The notes beneath the pieces are model-generated. The model saw only the letters and a list, made by a program, of their open reading frames with translations, ran no database searches and was not told where the DNA came from. The position numbers and the translations under genes were made by a program. From NCBI GenBank assembly GCA_018402445.1, contig JAGYIT010000006.1, forward strand, positions 248,001 to 312,000: a stretch of DNA of 64,000 bases, read 5' to 3'. The DNA is from Akkermansiaceae bacterium. GTDB lineage: Bacteria; Verrucomicrobiota; Verrucomicrobiia; Verrucomicrobiales; Akkermansiaceae. Of the stretch, positions 9,237 through 19,038 are shown piece after piece (position 1 is the stretch's first letter; each line of letters opens with the position of its first letter).

Positions 9237-10628
9237 ATGCGTCTTTTCGACACCCTCACCCGCACCGAAACGGAGATCCGCCCGCTCGACGGGAAGACCT
9301 ACCGTTTCTATTGCTGCGGGCCGACGGTCTATGGCCCGGCTCACATCGGGAATTTCCGCACCTTCGTGTTGCAGGACGTGTTCCGGCGCACTCTGGAGAC
9401 CGGCGGCACGCCCACGCTGCATGTCCGCAACCTCACCGACGTGGACGACAAGACGATCCGCGACTCGCAGAAAGCGGGGATGACCCTAGAGGCGTTCACG
9501 AAAATCTGGACGGAAAAATTCCACGCCGATTGCGCCGGGCTCGCATGCCTGCCGCCGCACATCGAGCCATCCGCCATCGAGCACATCCCGCAGCAGATCG
9601 CGATGATCGCGGAACTGATCGGAAAAGGCCACGCCTACGCCTCCGACGACGGCTCGGTCTATTTCCGCATCTCCTCCTTCCCGAACTACGGCAAGCTCTC
9701 CCGCCTCGACGAGCGCGAGCTCGACCTCGGGAAAACGCAGAACACACGCGCCGATGCCGACGAGTATGAGAAAGATAGTATTTCCGACTTCGTACTGTGG
9801 AAATCACGCCGCGATGAGGACGGCGCAAACTTCTGGGAATCTCCTTGGGGCCAAGGCCGACCCGGATGGCACCTCGAGTGCTCGGCGATGATCCGCGAAT
9901 ACCTCGGCGATTCCTTCGACATGCACTCCGGCGGCGTGGATCTCATTTTCCCCCATCACGAAAACGAGATCGCGCAGAGCCAATGCGCATGCGGAGGTCA
10001 CTTTGCGGCGCATTGGTTCCACATTACCCACTTGCTTGTAGACGGCGGGAAAATGTCAAAATCGCTCGGCAACATGTACACCCTCGCCGATCTGGAGGCG
10101 AAGGGTTTCACCGCGATGGAAGTCCGCTATGTCCTGATCGGCGCGCATTACCGCAAGCAGCTCAACTTCACCCTGGACTCGCTTTCCGGTGCCCGCGAGG
10201 CGCTGGCGAAACTCGCGAAATCCGCCGCGAAGCTCGCCGAAAACATGGGTGGCGAAACGGCGCTGAGTTCCGCAGACTTCGGCCCGTTCCAAGGCGCGTG
10301 GGAATCGCTCAACGACGACCTCAACACGCCCGGCGCACTCGGTGGGATTTTCACCGGCCTGCGCGAAGCCTCGAAGCTCACGGGCAAGGAAGCCGCCGCG
10401 GCCCTCGCCGGCCTGAACCGCATCCTCCGCGCCCTCGGCCTCACACTCCCGGAAATTTCCTCCGGCGAAACGGAGATCCCCGAAACCATCCGCGCACTCG
10501 CCGAAACCCGCTGGGCCGCACGCTCCGCCAAGGACTGGGCCACCTCCGACAAGCTCCGCGACGAACTCACCGCACAGGGCTGGGCGGTGAAAGACGGCAA
10601 GGACTCCTACGAACTTTCCAAAACGTGA
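9237..10628 (+). CDS. cysS: Cysteinyl-tRNA synthetase
   Basis: Charges tRNA-Cys with cysteine in the cytoplasm. 463 residues, the normal length for CysRS. Class I signature as PAHIGNFR near residue 36, first zinc cysteine in FYCCGPTVYG, HSGGVDLIFPHHENEIAQ with further zinc ligands, and KMSKSLGN near residue 270. A DALR-like helical C-terminus ends in KDSYELSK. ATG 9237 is preferred because MRLFDTLTRTE is the standard N-terminus. The frame is open 146 codons further upstream through a dead vapC, which would give a 609-residue fusion if read from there. The stop overlaps a truncated metallo-beta-lactamase start. Confidence 0.95.
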   Translation: MRLFDTLTRTETEIRPLDGKTYRFYCCGPTVYGPAHIGNFRTFVLQDVFRRTLETGGTPTLHVRNLTDVDDKTIRDSQKAGMTLEAFTKIWTEKFHADCAGLACLPPHIEPSAIEHIPQQIAMIAELIGKGHAYASDDGSVYFRISSFPNYGKLSRLDERELDLGKTQNTRADADEYEKDSISDFVLWKSRRDEDGANFWESPWGQGRPGWHLECSAMIREYLGDSFDMHSGGVDLIFPHHENEIAQSQCACGGHFAAHWFHITHLLVDGGKMSKSLGNMYTLADLEAKGFTAMEVRYVLIGAHYRKQLNFTLDSLSGAREALAKLAKSAAKLAENMGGETALSSADFGPFQGAWESLNDDLNTPGALGGIFTGLREASKLTGKEAAAALAGLNRILRALGLTLPEISSGETEIPETIRALAETRWAARSAKDWATSDKLRDELTAQGWAVKDGKDSYELSKT

Positions 10629-10696
10629 AATTCGCAGCCCTCGACTCCGGCTCCGCAGGCAACTCAATCGTCATCGAAGGGCGGTGGTGCGGATAG
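10625..10696 (+). pseudogene. Truncated start of a YycJ-like metallo-beta-lactamase fold protein
   Basis: GTG overlaps the cysS stop and reads MKFAALDSGSAGNSIVIEG, the typical opening of YycJ/WalJ-type MBL hydrolases. A stop follows after 23 codons and ftsK is reached within 35 bases, so the metal-binding HxHxDH region is absent. Remnant identity is inferred from the short N-terminal motif only. Confidence 0.5.
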
Positions 10697-10730
10697 GGAT
10701 CTGGACGCTGCGGTTCGAGGAGGGAAACGT

Positions 10731-13175
10731 CTATTTCAGGAAAACCTCGCGCGGCTTCGCGCCATCGCCAGGGCCGACGACGCCACGCTGCTCAAGGATA
10801 TCGACCATGCGGGCGGCGCGGGTGTAGCCAAGGCGGAGGCGGCGCTGGAGAAGGGAGGTGCTACATTTCTGCTCTTGGCGGGCGACCTCGATGCACTTGA
10901 TGATGAGTTCTTCGTCGGCATCGGAGACCTCGTCGTCCTCGTCGGAGCCGGCGGCGTCGATGGTTTCGCGGATGTCCCGCTCGTAGTTCGGCTTCGCTTG
11001 CTTGGCGCAGTGAGCGACGATGCGCTCGACCTCCTCGTCGGAAACGAAAGCACCCTGCGCGCGCTCGAGTTTCGCTGAGCCGGGCGGCAGATAGAGCATG
11101 TCGCCCTTGCCAACGAGCTTGTCGGCTCCCTTGGTGTCGAGGATGACGCGGGAGTCGAGCGCGGAAGAAACCTGGAAGGCGATGCGGCTGGGGATGTTCG
11201 CCTTGATGATACCGGTGACCACATCGGCGCGCGGCGTCTGGGTGGCGATGATGAGATGGATGCCGGCCGCGCGGGCTTTCTGGGCGATCCGGGCGATGCA
11301 CATTTCCACATCCGCCGGGGCGGTCTGCATGAGGTCGGCGAGCTCGTCGATGAGCACGACGATGTAGGGGAAACGGTCGGGGATTTCGTCCTCCTCAATC
11401 TCCAGTTCCTCGAAATCCGCCTCGGGACCGAGGTCGCCCTCTTCCAGCGCGGCTGCGATGGCTTCGATTTCGTCAAGAGTCACCTCGGGCTCATCCGCTT
11501 CCGGGATGGGCTCGGAGATCAGCATCTCCTCGCGCGGGCGATTATTGAAACTGTCGAAGTTCCGCACGCCCATTTTCGCGAAGATCTTGTAGCGTTTCTC
11601 CATCTCGTTCACCACCCACTTGAGGGCGGCGACGGTCTTTTTCGGATCGGTGACGACCGGCACAACCATGTGCGGGAGCTTGTTATACATCTGCATCTCC
11701 ACGACCTTGGGATCGACCATGATGAAACGCAGTTCGTCGGGGCCGAACTTGAAGAGGATGGAGGCGATGATGGAGTTGATGCAGACGGATTTCCCGGAGC
11801 CCGTGGCACCCGCGACGAGGAGGTGGGGCATGGCGGCGAGGTCACCGATGACCGTTTTCCCGTAAACGTCCTTGCCGAGGGCGAGCGGGATTTTCTTTTT
11901 CGCGGAGCGGAACTCGGGGTCGTGCAGGAGCTCGTGGAGCGGCACAGCGACTTTGCTGGAGTTCGCGATCTCGATGCCGACGGTGTCCTTGCCGGGGATG
12001 GGGGCGAGGATGTTAATGCGCTCGGCGCAGGTGGCGCGGGCGATGTCCGCCTCAAGCTGCGAGATGCGGGAAACGCGCAGGCCGGTGGAGGGATAAATCT
12101 CGTAGCGCGTGATTGTCGGGCCGCGGGTGATGTCGCCGGGCGTGACGTCGATGCCGAATGCTTTCAGAGTCTCGATGATCGTGGTCTGGATATGAAGCAG
12201 CTCGGAGTGGTTCGCTGCCTCGGCCTCGACCTCCACGTCATCTAACAGATCGAATCCGGGCAGCTCGTAATCCTCGAAGCCGGAGATGGAAAGCGACTGG
12301 TGGGAGGGCTTCTTGCGCTCGAAGGGCTTCGCGCCGGGATCCATCACACCGGAGGCGCGGCGCTGGGAGGAATCGATGATCTGCGGGGTAGGGGTCTCGC
12401 GGATAGCGAGTTCCTTCTGGCCGGGTTCGTCGGTCTCGGCGCTTTTCAGGCGGGCCATTTCGCGCTCGATCTTGCGTTGCTCGCGCTGGCGTTCGCGCTC
12501 GCTGAGGAGTTCCTTTTCCCGCGTCGCGGAGCGCCCGGCTTCGGTGCGGCTTTGTTTCCATGCGTCGATTTTCATTTTCAGCAGGCGATGGCAGCCTTTC
12601 GCGAAATCGGCAGGTGTTTGCCCGGCGAGCCAGATCATGCCGAGGAGGTAGGCGGTAGCGGCGAGCGCCATGGTGCCCGGTTTCCCGATCAACGGCATGA
12701 GCAGGGAGTCACCGAGCGCCTGGCCGATGACCCCGCCGGGCCGGCCTTTCAGGTTGCAGCGTTCCACCCAATCCATGAAAAAAACGCCCGACGCGTGAAA
12801 GAATAACGCGCCCGCAACAAGAACCACCGCGTGCCCCAGCGCCATTCGCGGCCACAACCTTCCTTTGAAGGCGAGTTTCATCACGCCGAACCAGATGAAG
12901 CCGATCGAGAGCATCCAGCCCGCCGCACCGAATATCAGAATCTGCGTGAAGGCGAGGATGCCGCCCACCGGCCCGAGCCAGTTGTCCCCGCGCGCTTCGC
13001 TGTCATCCGCGAAAAGCCCAAACATCCGCCAATCCGGCAGATCCGCCGGGCTGTAGGAAAGCAGCGACAACAGCAGGATCAGCCCGCCCGCCATCCAGCT
13101 CACCCCGGCGATCTCGGTGGACCATTTCTTCGGCTCCTCCACCTGGCCGCGCTTTTTGTTGACTCGGGTTCCCAT
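10731..13175 (-). CDS. ftsK: DNA translocase FtsK/SpoIIIE
   Basis: Membrane-anchored ATPase that pumps chromosome ends through the closing septum and activates XerCD at dif. 814 residues. The N-terminus has about four membrane segments (residues 25-190), then a short charged linker, shorter than in E. coli. The alpha/beta motor has Walker A GATGSGKSVC near residue 450 and Walker B YIVVLIDELADLM near 600. An acidic insertion (EADEPEVTLDEIEAIAAALE) precedes the Walker B strand. The C-terminal gamma winged helix is QRRLRLGYTRAARMVDILE. ATG 13175 starts MGTRVNKKRGQ just before the first hydrophobic segment. Confidence 0.95.
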   Translation of the reverse strand: MGTRVNKKRGQVEEPKKWSTEIAGVSWMAGGLILLLSLLSYSPADLPDWRMFGLFADDSEARGDNWLGPVGGILAFTQILIFGAAGWMLSIGFIWFGVMKLAFKGRLWPRMALGHAVVLVAGALFFHASGVFFMDWVERCNLKGRPGGVIGQALGDSLLMPLIGKPGTMALAATAYLLGMIWLAGQTPADFAKGCHRLLKMKIDAWKQSRTEAGRSATREKELLSERERQREQRKIEREMARLKSAETDEPGQKELAIRETPTPQIIDSSQRRASGVMDPGAKPFERKKPSHQSLSISGFEDYELPGFDLLDDVEVEAEAANHSELLHIQTTIIETLKAFGIDVTPGDITRGPTITRYEIYPSTGLRVSRISQLEADIARATCAERINILAPIPGKDTVGIEIANSSKVAVPLHELLHDPEFRSAKKKIPLALGKDVYGKTVIGDLAAMPHLLVAGATGSGKSVCINSIIASILFKFGPDELRFIMVDPKVVEMQMYNKLPHMVVPVVTDPKKTVAALKWVVNEMEKRYKIFAKMGVRNFDSFNNRPREEMLISEPIPEADEPEVTLDEIEAIAAALEEGDLGPEADFEELEIEEDEIPDRFPYIVVLIDELADLMQTAPADVEMCIARIAQKARAAGIHLIIATQTPRADVVTGIIKANIPSRIAFQVSSALDSRVILDTKGADKLVGKGDMLYLPPGSAKLERAQGAFVSDEEVERIVAHCAKQAKPNYERDIRETIDAAGSDEDDEVSDADEELIIKCIEVARQEQKCSTSLLQRRLRLGYTRAARMVDILEQRGVVGPGDGAKPREVFLK

Positions 13176-13826
13176 CGTTACTCGACGCCGAAAGCATCCC
13201 CCCGCGTCCTTTGAGGTGCAAGATTGTTTTGTGAGGCGAGAAATTCAAGGATGATTAAGGAAATTTGTCCCACATGTCCATCGATATGGCAGTCCCTTGA
13301 TCCTGACCAATTCCCACTTAGCCCGAAAACCGAAATTGACACCCGTTGGGTGAACCAGTTGTGCGTTGGCTTTCGTCTTCAAGCGCCGCTACGATAAGCA
13401 CTTGCGCTTCCCATCCTCAATCTCAACTGCGGATTAGAGGATGAAGTAGGTCTGCCGGGGGCTTTTGACTGCGGCGATCTTTCGCCGCTTTCCTTCACCC
13501 TGCCAGCCGTTTGTTTGCGAACCTCCCGAGATCTCCGGCTAAAGCATACAAAAGCGGGGAAACATCCCCGCAGTCAAAAGCTTACGCCTCCGCCCTTGGG
13601 TAGCGGATTCTTCAAACCGCCAAAATGAAATCGCAACAAAATGCCGAAGAATGTTGCGATGAAGCTCCTAGTACCAAAAAGACCTTCCAGGGCATGCGCC
13701 CAGTCTAATGTGTAACCTATGTCCTCGGTTTATTTTGTTTTGTCTTCGTGCCGTGTCCAAGCCGCTTTACCATGCCCGTCTGGATGTTTTAAGCATCCAG
13801 CGGATGCTGCCACTTGAAGACAGTCT
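13176..13826. other. Intergenic stretch with one MITE-like element
   Basis: No coding frame with recognisable similarity. It holds the MITE copy at 13461-13581 and a small CTGGATG/CATCCAG hairpin near 13780-13800. The rest presumably carries the divergent promoters for ftsK and the gene at 13827. Confidence 0.6.
13461..13581. mobile_element. MITE family Y, copy Y1
   Basis: About 120 bp with inverted ends GCTTTTGACTGCGG and CCGCAGTCAAAAGC. Each end contains its own inner hairpin (GCGGCGA-tctt-TCGCCGC; GCGGGGA-aaca-TCCCCGC), and the middle is unrelated. The same ends are found at 48419-48543 and nine times in the 38.1-39.8 kb array. Confidence 0.8.
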
Positions 13827-14831
13827 ATGAAGTTTGGAAATATCGGAAAAAAAGATGCATATGGAAAGCAACGGCGCATTGAGCACCGGGGTAAGTATCT
13901 TCGCGCCAGCCGTACCGGGGGTATTTCGCTGCGGGCGCAGACCAAGGCGGCTGGTTTTAACCTGAGCGTCAACTCAAGGCGCGGCGTGCGGGTTTCGCGG
14001 ACGGTCGCCAAGAGCACTCAGGTGGCAATGCAAAACGGCCGCTTCGTTTTGCGGGGGCGCTATGGCAAAGGACCCACGAAGATGAACCTTTCCAAATCCG
14101 GAGTAACTTTTTCGACACGCAACCGCTTAGGCACGTTTAATTGGGTCAAGCCCCAGCGCTCTTCGGCGAAAATTGCGGGAGTGCAATTGCGGGGCAAAAA
14201 TGCGGTTCTGTTCCAACTCATTTACCTGTTCTTTGCCAGCCTCGCCGCGCTTGTGGCCTTCCTTTGCAAATTGATTGTCCTGATTTTTCAAGTGTTATCC
14301 GCGTTGGTAAGTGCCGCAGTAGATTACCAAAGGGGAAGGCAAATTGCCAAAGCCGCAGCCATTCGTGATGAGCGCAATGCCAGCCTTGAGGCTGATGCCT
14401 ACAATCCAAGCATTCACTCCCAAATCGAGAGTTGGGATTGGGAACAGTGCCTGGCTGCTTTAATCCTGATTCTCTGTGCCTGGGGCCGCGGACAGGAGGC
14501 GGATACTATGATTGATGCTTTGCAGGTGTGCATTCGCGAGGATAAGGATCTGGCGGCCTTGAAGATCGACCGGGAGGTGCTTGTTGAAGTGGCGCAATCA
14601 CTCTCTGCCCTGCGGGCGGCTATCGACAGCGAAGAACCAGAATTGATTTTGCTCAGCCGCGCAGCCGCTCATGGACAGACGATTCTTGAGCCACAGGCAC
14701 TACCTGAAATTGTTTTGGAAATCGATGAACTTATGCTGAAAGAAGGCCGACGCACCGAGGGTCAGGAAGCCATGCTTGAGGTATTGAGCGATTTCGCAGC
14801 GCTTTCGTTCATGGACACTGAAACAAACTGA
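13827..14831 (+). CDS. Hypothetical membrane protein with DUF4236-like N-terminus
   Basis: 334 residues. The basic N-terminal 120 residues contain GPTKMNLSKSGVTFSTRN, resembling the short DUF4236-type domain seen in many uncharacterised bacterial proteins. A strong hydrophobic hairpin follows at roughly residues 132-165, then a soluble, mostly helical C-terminal half rich in Glu and Leu. Nothing suggests an enzyme. Codon use is less GC-biased than that of ftsK or cysS, and it stands alone between long intergenic stretches, compatible with acquisition. Function unknown. Confidence 0.6.
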   Translation: MKFGNIGKKDAYGKQRRIEHRGKYLRASRTGGISLRAQTKAAGFNLSVNSRRGVRVSRTVAKSTQVAMQNGRFVLRGRYGKGPTKMNLSKSGVTFSTRNRLGTFNWVKPQRSSAKIAGVQLRGKNAVLFQLIYLFFASLAALVAFLCKLIVLIFQVLSALVSAAVDYQRGRQIAKAAAIRDERNASLEADAYNPSIHSQIESWDWEQCLAALILILCAWGRGQEADTMIDALQVCIREDKDLAALKIDREVLVEVAQSLSALRAAIDSEEPELILLSRAAAHGQTILEPQALPEIVLEIDELMLKEGRRTEGQEAMLEVLSDFAALSFMDTETN

Positions 14832-14957
14832 GGTTTTCGAACCCGAGTTTTCATCGATAGGACGCGCTGCAGGAATTTGCTTTCTGCGGGAGGCTCCTGA
14901 AAGAGCCATTGGGTCGGACCGGAGCGCGGGGAAAAGGGGTAACAGCGCTCTCAGTGA

Positions 14958-15128
14958 TCAAGGACGGTGATTTTTCCGTAACTCGTCCGCGAGCTTTGTT
15001 AGAATAAACGCCTTGAGATCCTTGCGGTGTTTGCTTTCGTAGCTGGCGAGGAAGTCGTCCCAGCCGTGGTGGACAAGGTGCCAGAGGGGTGAGGCGCGGG
15101 GGCGGCGGGGCTGGTAAGTGGATGGCAC
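14958..15128 (-). pseudogene. IS91-family transposase, N-terminal fragment
   Basis: 56 codons beginning STYQPRRPRASPLWHLVHH, the usual zinc-finger-proximal start of IS91-type Y2 transposases, followed by a short out-of-family tail. The HUH and tyrosine motifs are absent. No matching IS ends were found on either side. Confidence 0.5.
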
Positions 15129-15225
15129 AAATAGGGTTCATAAGAACAATTTTTGTGCGGAGCAAGATCGGGGGCGATGGATCGGTTTTGTAGAATATCA
15201 AGGTGGGTGAAAATCCTCTTCTTGA

Positions 15226-15253
15226 GAGTTGAAATTTGAGCTTTGAAATTTCC
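15226..15253. repeat. Degenerate heptamer repeat at the uvrD 3' end
   Basis: Units GAGTTGA, AATTTGA, GCTTTGA, AATTTCC abut the uvrD stop codon. It resembles the TTTGAAG/TTTGAAA repeat at 48614. Confidence 0.5.
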
Positions 15254-17292
15254 TCAAAACGGATCGTCATCCGACGACCATTCGTTCCCGACGTTCCAAG
15301 TCTCCACCATCTCCTTGGGGAAATCGTCCAGAAACCGTGACGGGCGACAGAGGATGTCGCCGGTGTAGCTTTTTGGGTTGAGCATCGGGTAGGTGAGGTA
15401 GAGCTCGTCCTTCGCTCTAGTCAGTGCGACGTAGAACAGCCGCCTTTCCTCCTCGAAGGCCGCCTCGTCGTCTGCTTCTAGGATGCGCCCGTTGGGGAAT
15501 TGGCCGTCCACCAGCCAGATCAGGAACACGGCCTTCCACTCGAGGCCTTTCGCTTGGTGGATGGAGGAGAGGGTGACCTTGTCATCGTCTTGCTCCGCCT
15601 TGTCGCCGGTCGGTTCGCCGTCGGTGGTGCTCATCAGGGAGAGCTGGGAGAGAAATTCTAACACATCCTCGAAGTTGCCGCCGTATTGGATGAGCTGCTC
15701 GATATCGGCGCGGCGGGCTTCGTAGTTCTCGAAGCTCTCCTTGAGGTAATCGTCGTAAACTCCCTCCAGCACGCTGAAGATCATTTCGGAGGGCGATGCG
15801 AATACGCCGCCGGGGCTCAGCTCGTCGAGGGTGTAGCAGAACTGCTGCCAGTGCTTCGCGGCCTTTTTCGGAACGGGATAGCCGAGCAGGATTTCCGACC
15901 ACTTCGCGGGCGGCTCGGGGTTTCCGGAAACGGGATCGCGCAGCCATTTCTGCCAGAGTTTCTCCGCAGCACCCGGGCCGCAGCCGGGCAGCATCTGGAT
16001 CATGCGCTTGAAGCTGACCTCGTCCTTGCGGTTCGTCACGAAACGCAGGAACGCCGCGACATCCTTGATGTGCGCCTGCTCGAAAAACCTCAGCCCGCTG
16101 GTGATGGAAAACGGGATGCCGCGCCGGGTCAGCTCCATCTGGATTTCCAGGCTCTGGAAATGCGCGCGGTAAAGCACGGCCATCTCCGAAAGCTCGATCC
16201 CCTCGTCCCGCAGCTCCAGCATCCGCTGTGCGACGAAGCCCGCCTGCATGTATGGATCCTCCAGTGCGACCAGCGCCGGTTTCGCGCCGACATCCGCGCG
16301 GGATGAACGGAGATTTTTCTCAAAGCGCATCTTGTTCGCCGAGATCGCGGCGTTGGAGAGATCGAGAATTTCCGGGACGCTGCGGTAATTCGTCTCGATG
16401 GTGAAGACCTTGGAGTCCGTGTAGCGCTTCTGAAAGTTCAGGATGTGATCCACCTCCGCTCCGCGCCATGAGTAGATGGATTGCGAGTCATCGCCGACGG
16501 CCATCAGGCTGTTGTTCTCGCCCGCGAGGAGATCGATCAACTCGCTCTGGACGGAGTTCGTGTCCTGATACTCGTCCACCAGGATGTGGCGGAAGCGCTT
16601 GCGGTAGATCGCGAGGGCTGCCGGATGTTCGCGGAAAAGCTCCACCGTGAGGATGAGCATGTCGTCGAAATCGAGCGAGTTCGTATCGCGTTTTTCTTCG
16701 CGTAGGCGGCGCGCACCTTCTCCAGCTCGTCCTGCCATTCGATGAAATAAGGATACTTTTCGTGGAGCAGTTTCTCGAGAGCGATGTTCGTGTTCGCCAT
16801 CAGGCTGAACATGGAGATGAGCACATCGGGCTTGGGGAAACGGCGCTGTTTCGTATCGATGTCGCACATTTCCACGACAGCCTTCATCAGTGATTTCTGG
16901 TCGTCGCGGTCGAGGATGGAGAAGGATTTCGTGAAACCGATCTCGTCGGCGTGGCGGCGCAGGATGCGGTTGCAGATCGAGTGGAAAGTGCCCGCCCAGA
17001 GATCCGAGACATCGCCAGGTACTAGCGAGCGCACCCGCTCGACCATTTCCCGCGCGGCCTTGTTGGTGAAGGTGAGCAGCAGGATCTCGCGCGCCGATTG
17101 CCCCTGGTCCAACAGCCAAGAAACCCGGTAGGTCAGCGTGCGGGTCTTCCCCGATCCCGCGCCCGCGATCACCAGCGCCTTGCCCGGCGGCGATGTCACC
17201 GCACGGAACTGCTCCTCGTTGAGGGCCGCCGCGTAGTCGATGCCGGAGGCGGAAACGGACTTCGTCCGCTGCAATTTGTATTCGCGCGCCAT
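15254..17292 (-). CDS. uvrD: UvrD/PcrA-type superfamily 1 helicase, one frameshift
   Basis: 3'-5' DNA helicase used in excision and mismatch repair. N-terminus MAREYKLQRTKSV with NEEQFRAVTSPPGKALVIAG, Walker A GAGSGKTRTL and LLTFTNKAAREM; then DEYQDTN, VGDDSQSIYSWRGA, ETNYRS, HQAKGLEWKAVF and VALTRAKDEL, so all SF1 motifs are present. Full length would be about 680 residues. The frame breaks at the T5 run 16691-16695 (A5 on the coding strand); adding one A joins KK to RDTNSLDFDDML exactly. An error in the consensus is more likely than inactivation. The C-terminus is short, lacking a Tudor-like tail. It lies 12 bases behind the symporter gene on the same strand. Confidence 0.88.
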
Positions 17293-17304
17293 GTTGTTTC
17301 CGGA

Positions 17305-18924
17305 TCAGTGACCCTGCGAAGAAACGTGGGCATGGGCGGTGTCGTGATCCTCGCCCGCGTCGATCCGTTTCGAGAAAATGAGGAACTTCGCCAGCTCGGA
17401 TTTCACGACGGGGAGCAGGATAAAGACGCCGATCAGGTTGGGGAAACACATGGCGAGCAGAGCGGCGTCGGAGAAGTCGATCACGTTTCCTGGAGCCATC
17501 GCCGCGCCGATGACGATCACCGCGCAAAAAACCAGCTTGTAAGTGATATCCACCTTGTTGGATTTACCGAACAGGAACTTCGAGGCCTGCAAGCCGTAGT
17601 AAGACCAGGAGATCAGCGTGGAAAGTGCGAACAGGATTACCGCCGCCGAGAGCACGTATTTGAACCACGGGATCACCGAGCTGAACGACTCCGATGTCAT
17701 GGTAATGCCGTCCTTGTTTGAGTTCAGGTAGTCGCCGGTGCAGATCACCACGAAGGCGGTCATCGAGCAGATGATCACGGTGTCGATAAAAGGTTCCAGC
17801 AAAGCGACAATGCCCTCGCTGGCGGCGTATTTCGTCTTCGCCGCCGCGTGGGCGATGGGTGCCGAGCCGACGCCCGCCTCGTTCGAGAAAACCGCGCGGC
17901 GGATGCCGATGAGCATCACACCCACGACGCCACCGGCCACCGCCTCACCGTCGAAGGCACCTGTAATGATTAACCCGACGGTGGCACCGATCTTGTCGAA
18001 GTGCTCGAAGATCACAACGAAACAGCCGACCACATAGGTGACGGTCATGAAAGGCACCAGTTTAGAAGTGACCTTGGCGATGCGGGTAATGCCGCCGATG
18101 ATCACGAGACCCACAAGCACCGCAATGACCAGGCCGAAGAGCCAGCGGTTCGTATCCGTGAAACCGCCCTCGCCGCCGGTGACGTTGACGAACTGCGAGG
18201 CGGCTTGATTGATCTGAAACATATTGCCGCCACCCAGCGCACCGCCGATGCAGAGGACGGCGAAAATCACCGCAAGCGTCCGCCCCAAGGGAGCGAGGCC
18301 GCGCTCCGCAAGCCCCCGGCTCAGGTAAAGCATCGGCCCACCGAGGACTTTGCCATTCTTGTCGATCTGTCGGTATTTCAAGCCGAGAGTGCACTCGGCG
18401 AATTTCGTGGTCATGCCCAGCAGCCCCAGGACGATGATCCAGAACGCTGCTCCCGGGCCGCCAAGGCTGATCGCGATGGCCACGCCCGCGATATTGCCGA
18501 GGCCCACGGTGGCGGAGACGGCGGAGGACAGCGCCTGGAAATGGGTGATCTCTCCCGGGTCATTGGTCTTGGAGTATTTTCCCCGCACTGTCCGGAGCGC
18601 CAGTCCAAAAGCACGCAGGTTGATGAACCGGAAAAACAGGGTAAGAAACAACGCGCTGCCGCCCAGCCAGATCAGGATGAAAGGGATGCCGAGCACCGAC
18701 TTCCCGTCGGACGTCTTCTCCGAGCTGTTGTAAATGTTGAAGAAAACAATGGTGTTCACCGCCTTGGTGGCCGGCTCGAAGAACTCATTGATCTTTTCAT
18801 CGACGCTCTTCTCCACCTTCGCTGGTTCGGCAGCGGGAGTCTCCTGCGCAGCGAGTGGCTGGCAGACAAGAAGGCCGCAGAGGACAGGGAGAAACCAATG
18901 GAGGCGGAGATCGCACAGGGTCAT
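17305..18924 (-). CDS. Sodium:alanine/glycine symporter (AGCS family)
   Basis: Inner-membrane carrier bringing in alanine or glycine with sodium. About 540 residues. Start is chosen at MTLCDLRLHWFLPVL because a signal-like hydrophobic segment ending in QPLAAQE follows. A periplasmic stretch and about ten membrane helices come next, including the family signature VSATVGLGNIAGVAIAISLG and GGPMLYLSRGL. The C-terminal end (EDHDTAHAHVSSQGH) is histidine-rich. A signal-peptide-like N-terminus is common in AGCS proteins of this phylum. It lies directly upstream of uvrD with a 12-base gap, so the two may be co-transcribed. Confidence 0.88.
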   Translation of the reverse strand: MTLCDLRLHWFLPVLCGLLVCQPLAAQETPAAEPAKVEKSVDEKINEFFEPATKAVNTIVFFNIYNSSEKTSDGKSVLGIPFILIWLGGSALFLTLFFRFINLRAFGLALRTVRGKYSKTNDPGEITHFQALSSAVSATVGLGNIAGVAIAISLGGPGAAFWIIVLGLLGMTTKFAECTLGLKYRQIDKNGKVLGGPMLYLSRGLAERGLAPLGRTLAVIFAVLCIGGALGGGNMFQINQAASQFVNVTGGEGGFTDTNRWLFGLVIAVLVGLVIIGGITRIAKVTSKLVPFMTVTYVVGCFVVIFEHFDKIGATVGLIITGAFDGEAVAGGVVGVMLIGIRRAVFSNEAGVGSAPIAHAAAKTKYAASEGIVALLEPFIDTVIICSMTAFVVICTGDYLNSNKDGITMTSESFSSVIPWFKYVLSAAVILFALSTLISWSYYGLQASKFLFGKSNKVDITYKLVFCAVIVIGAAMAPGNVIDFSDAALLAMCFPNLIGVFILLPVVKSELAKFLIFSKRIDAGEDHDTAHAHVSSQGH

Positions 18925-19038
18925 GGGGGCTGAGGCTGGCAATCCCCATGCCAACCTGCAAGCCGCAAACCGTCACGGGAAATCGTTTGCGTCGCATTCG
19001 TCCAGCGGATAGGTATCCCTATCAGGCAATTTTCCGAT

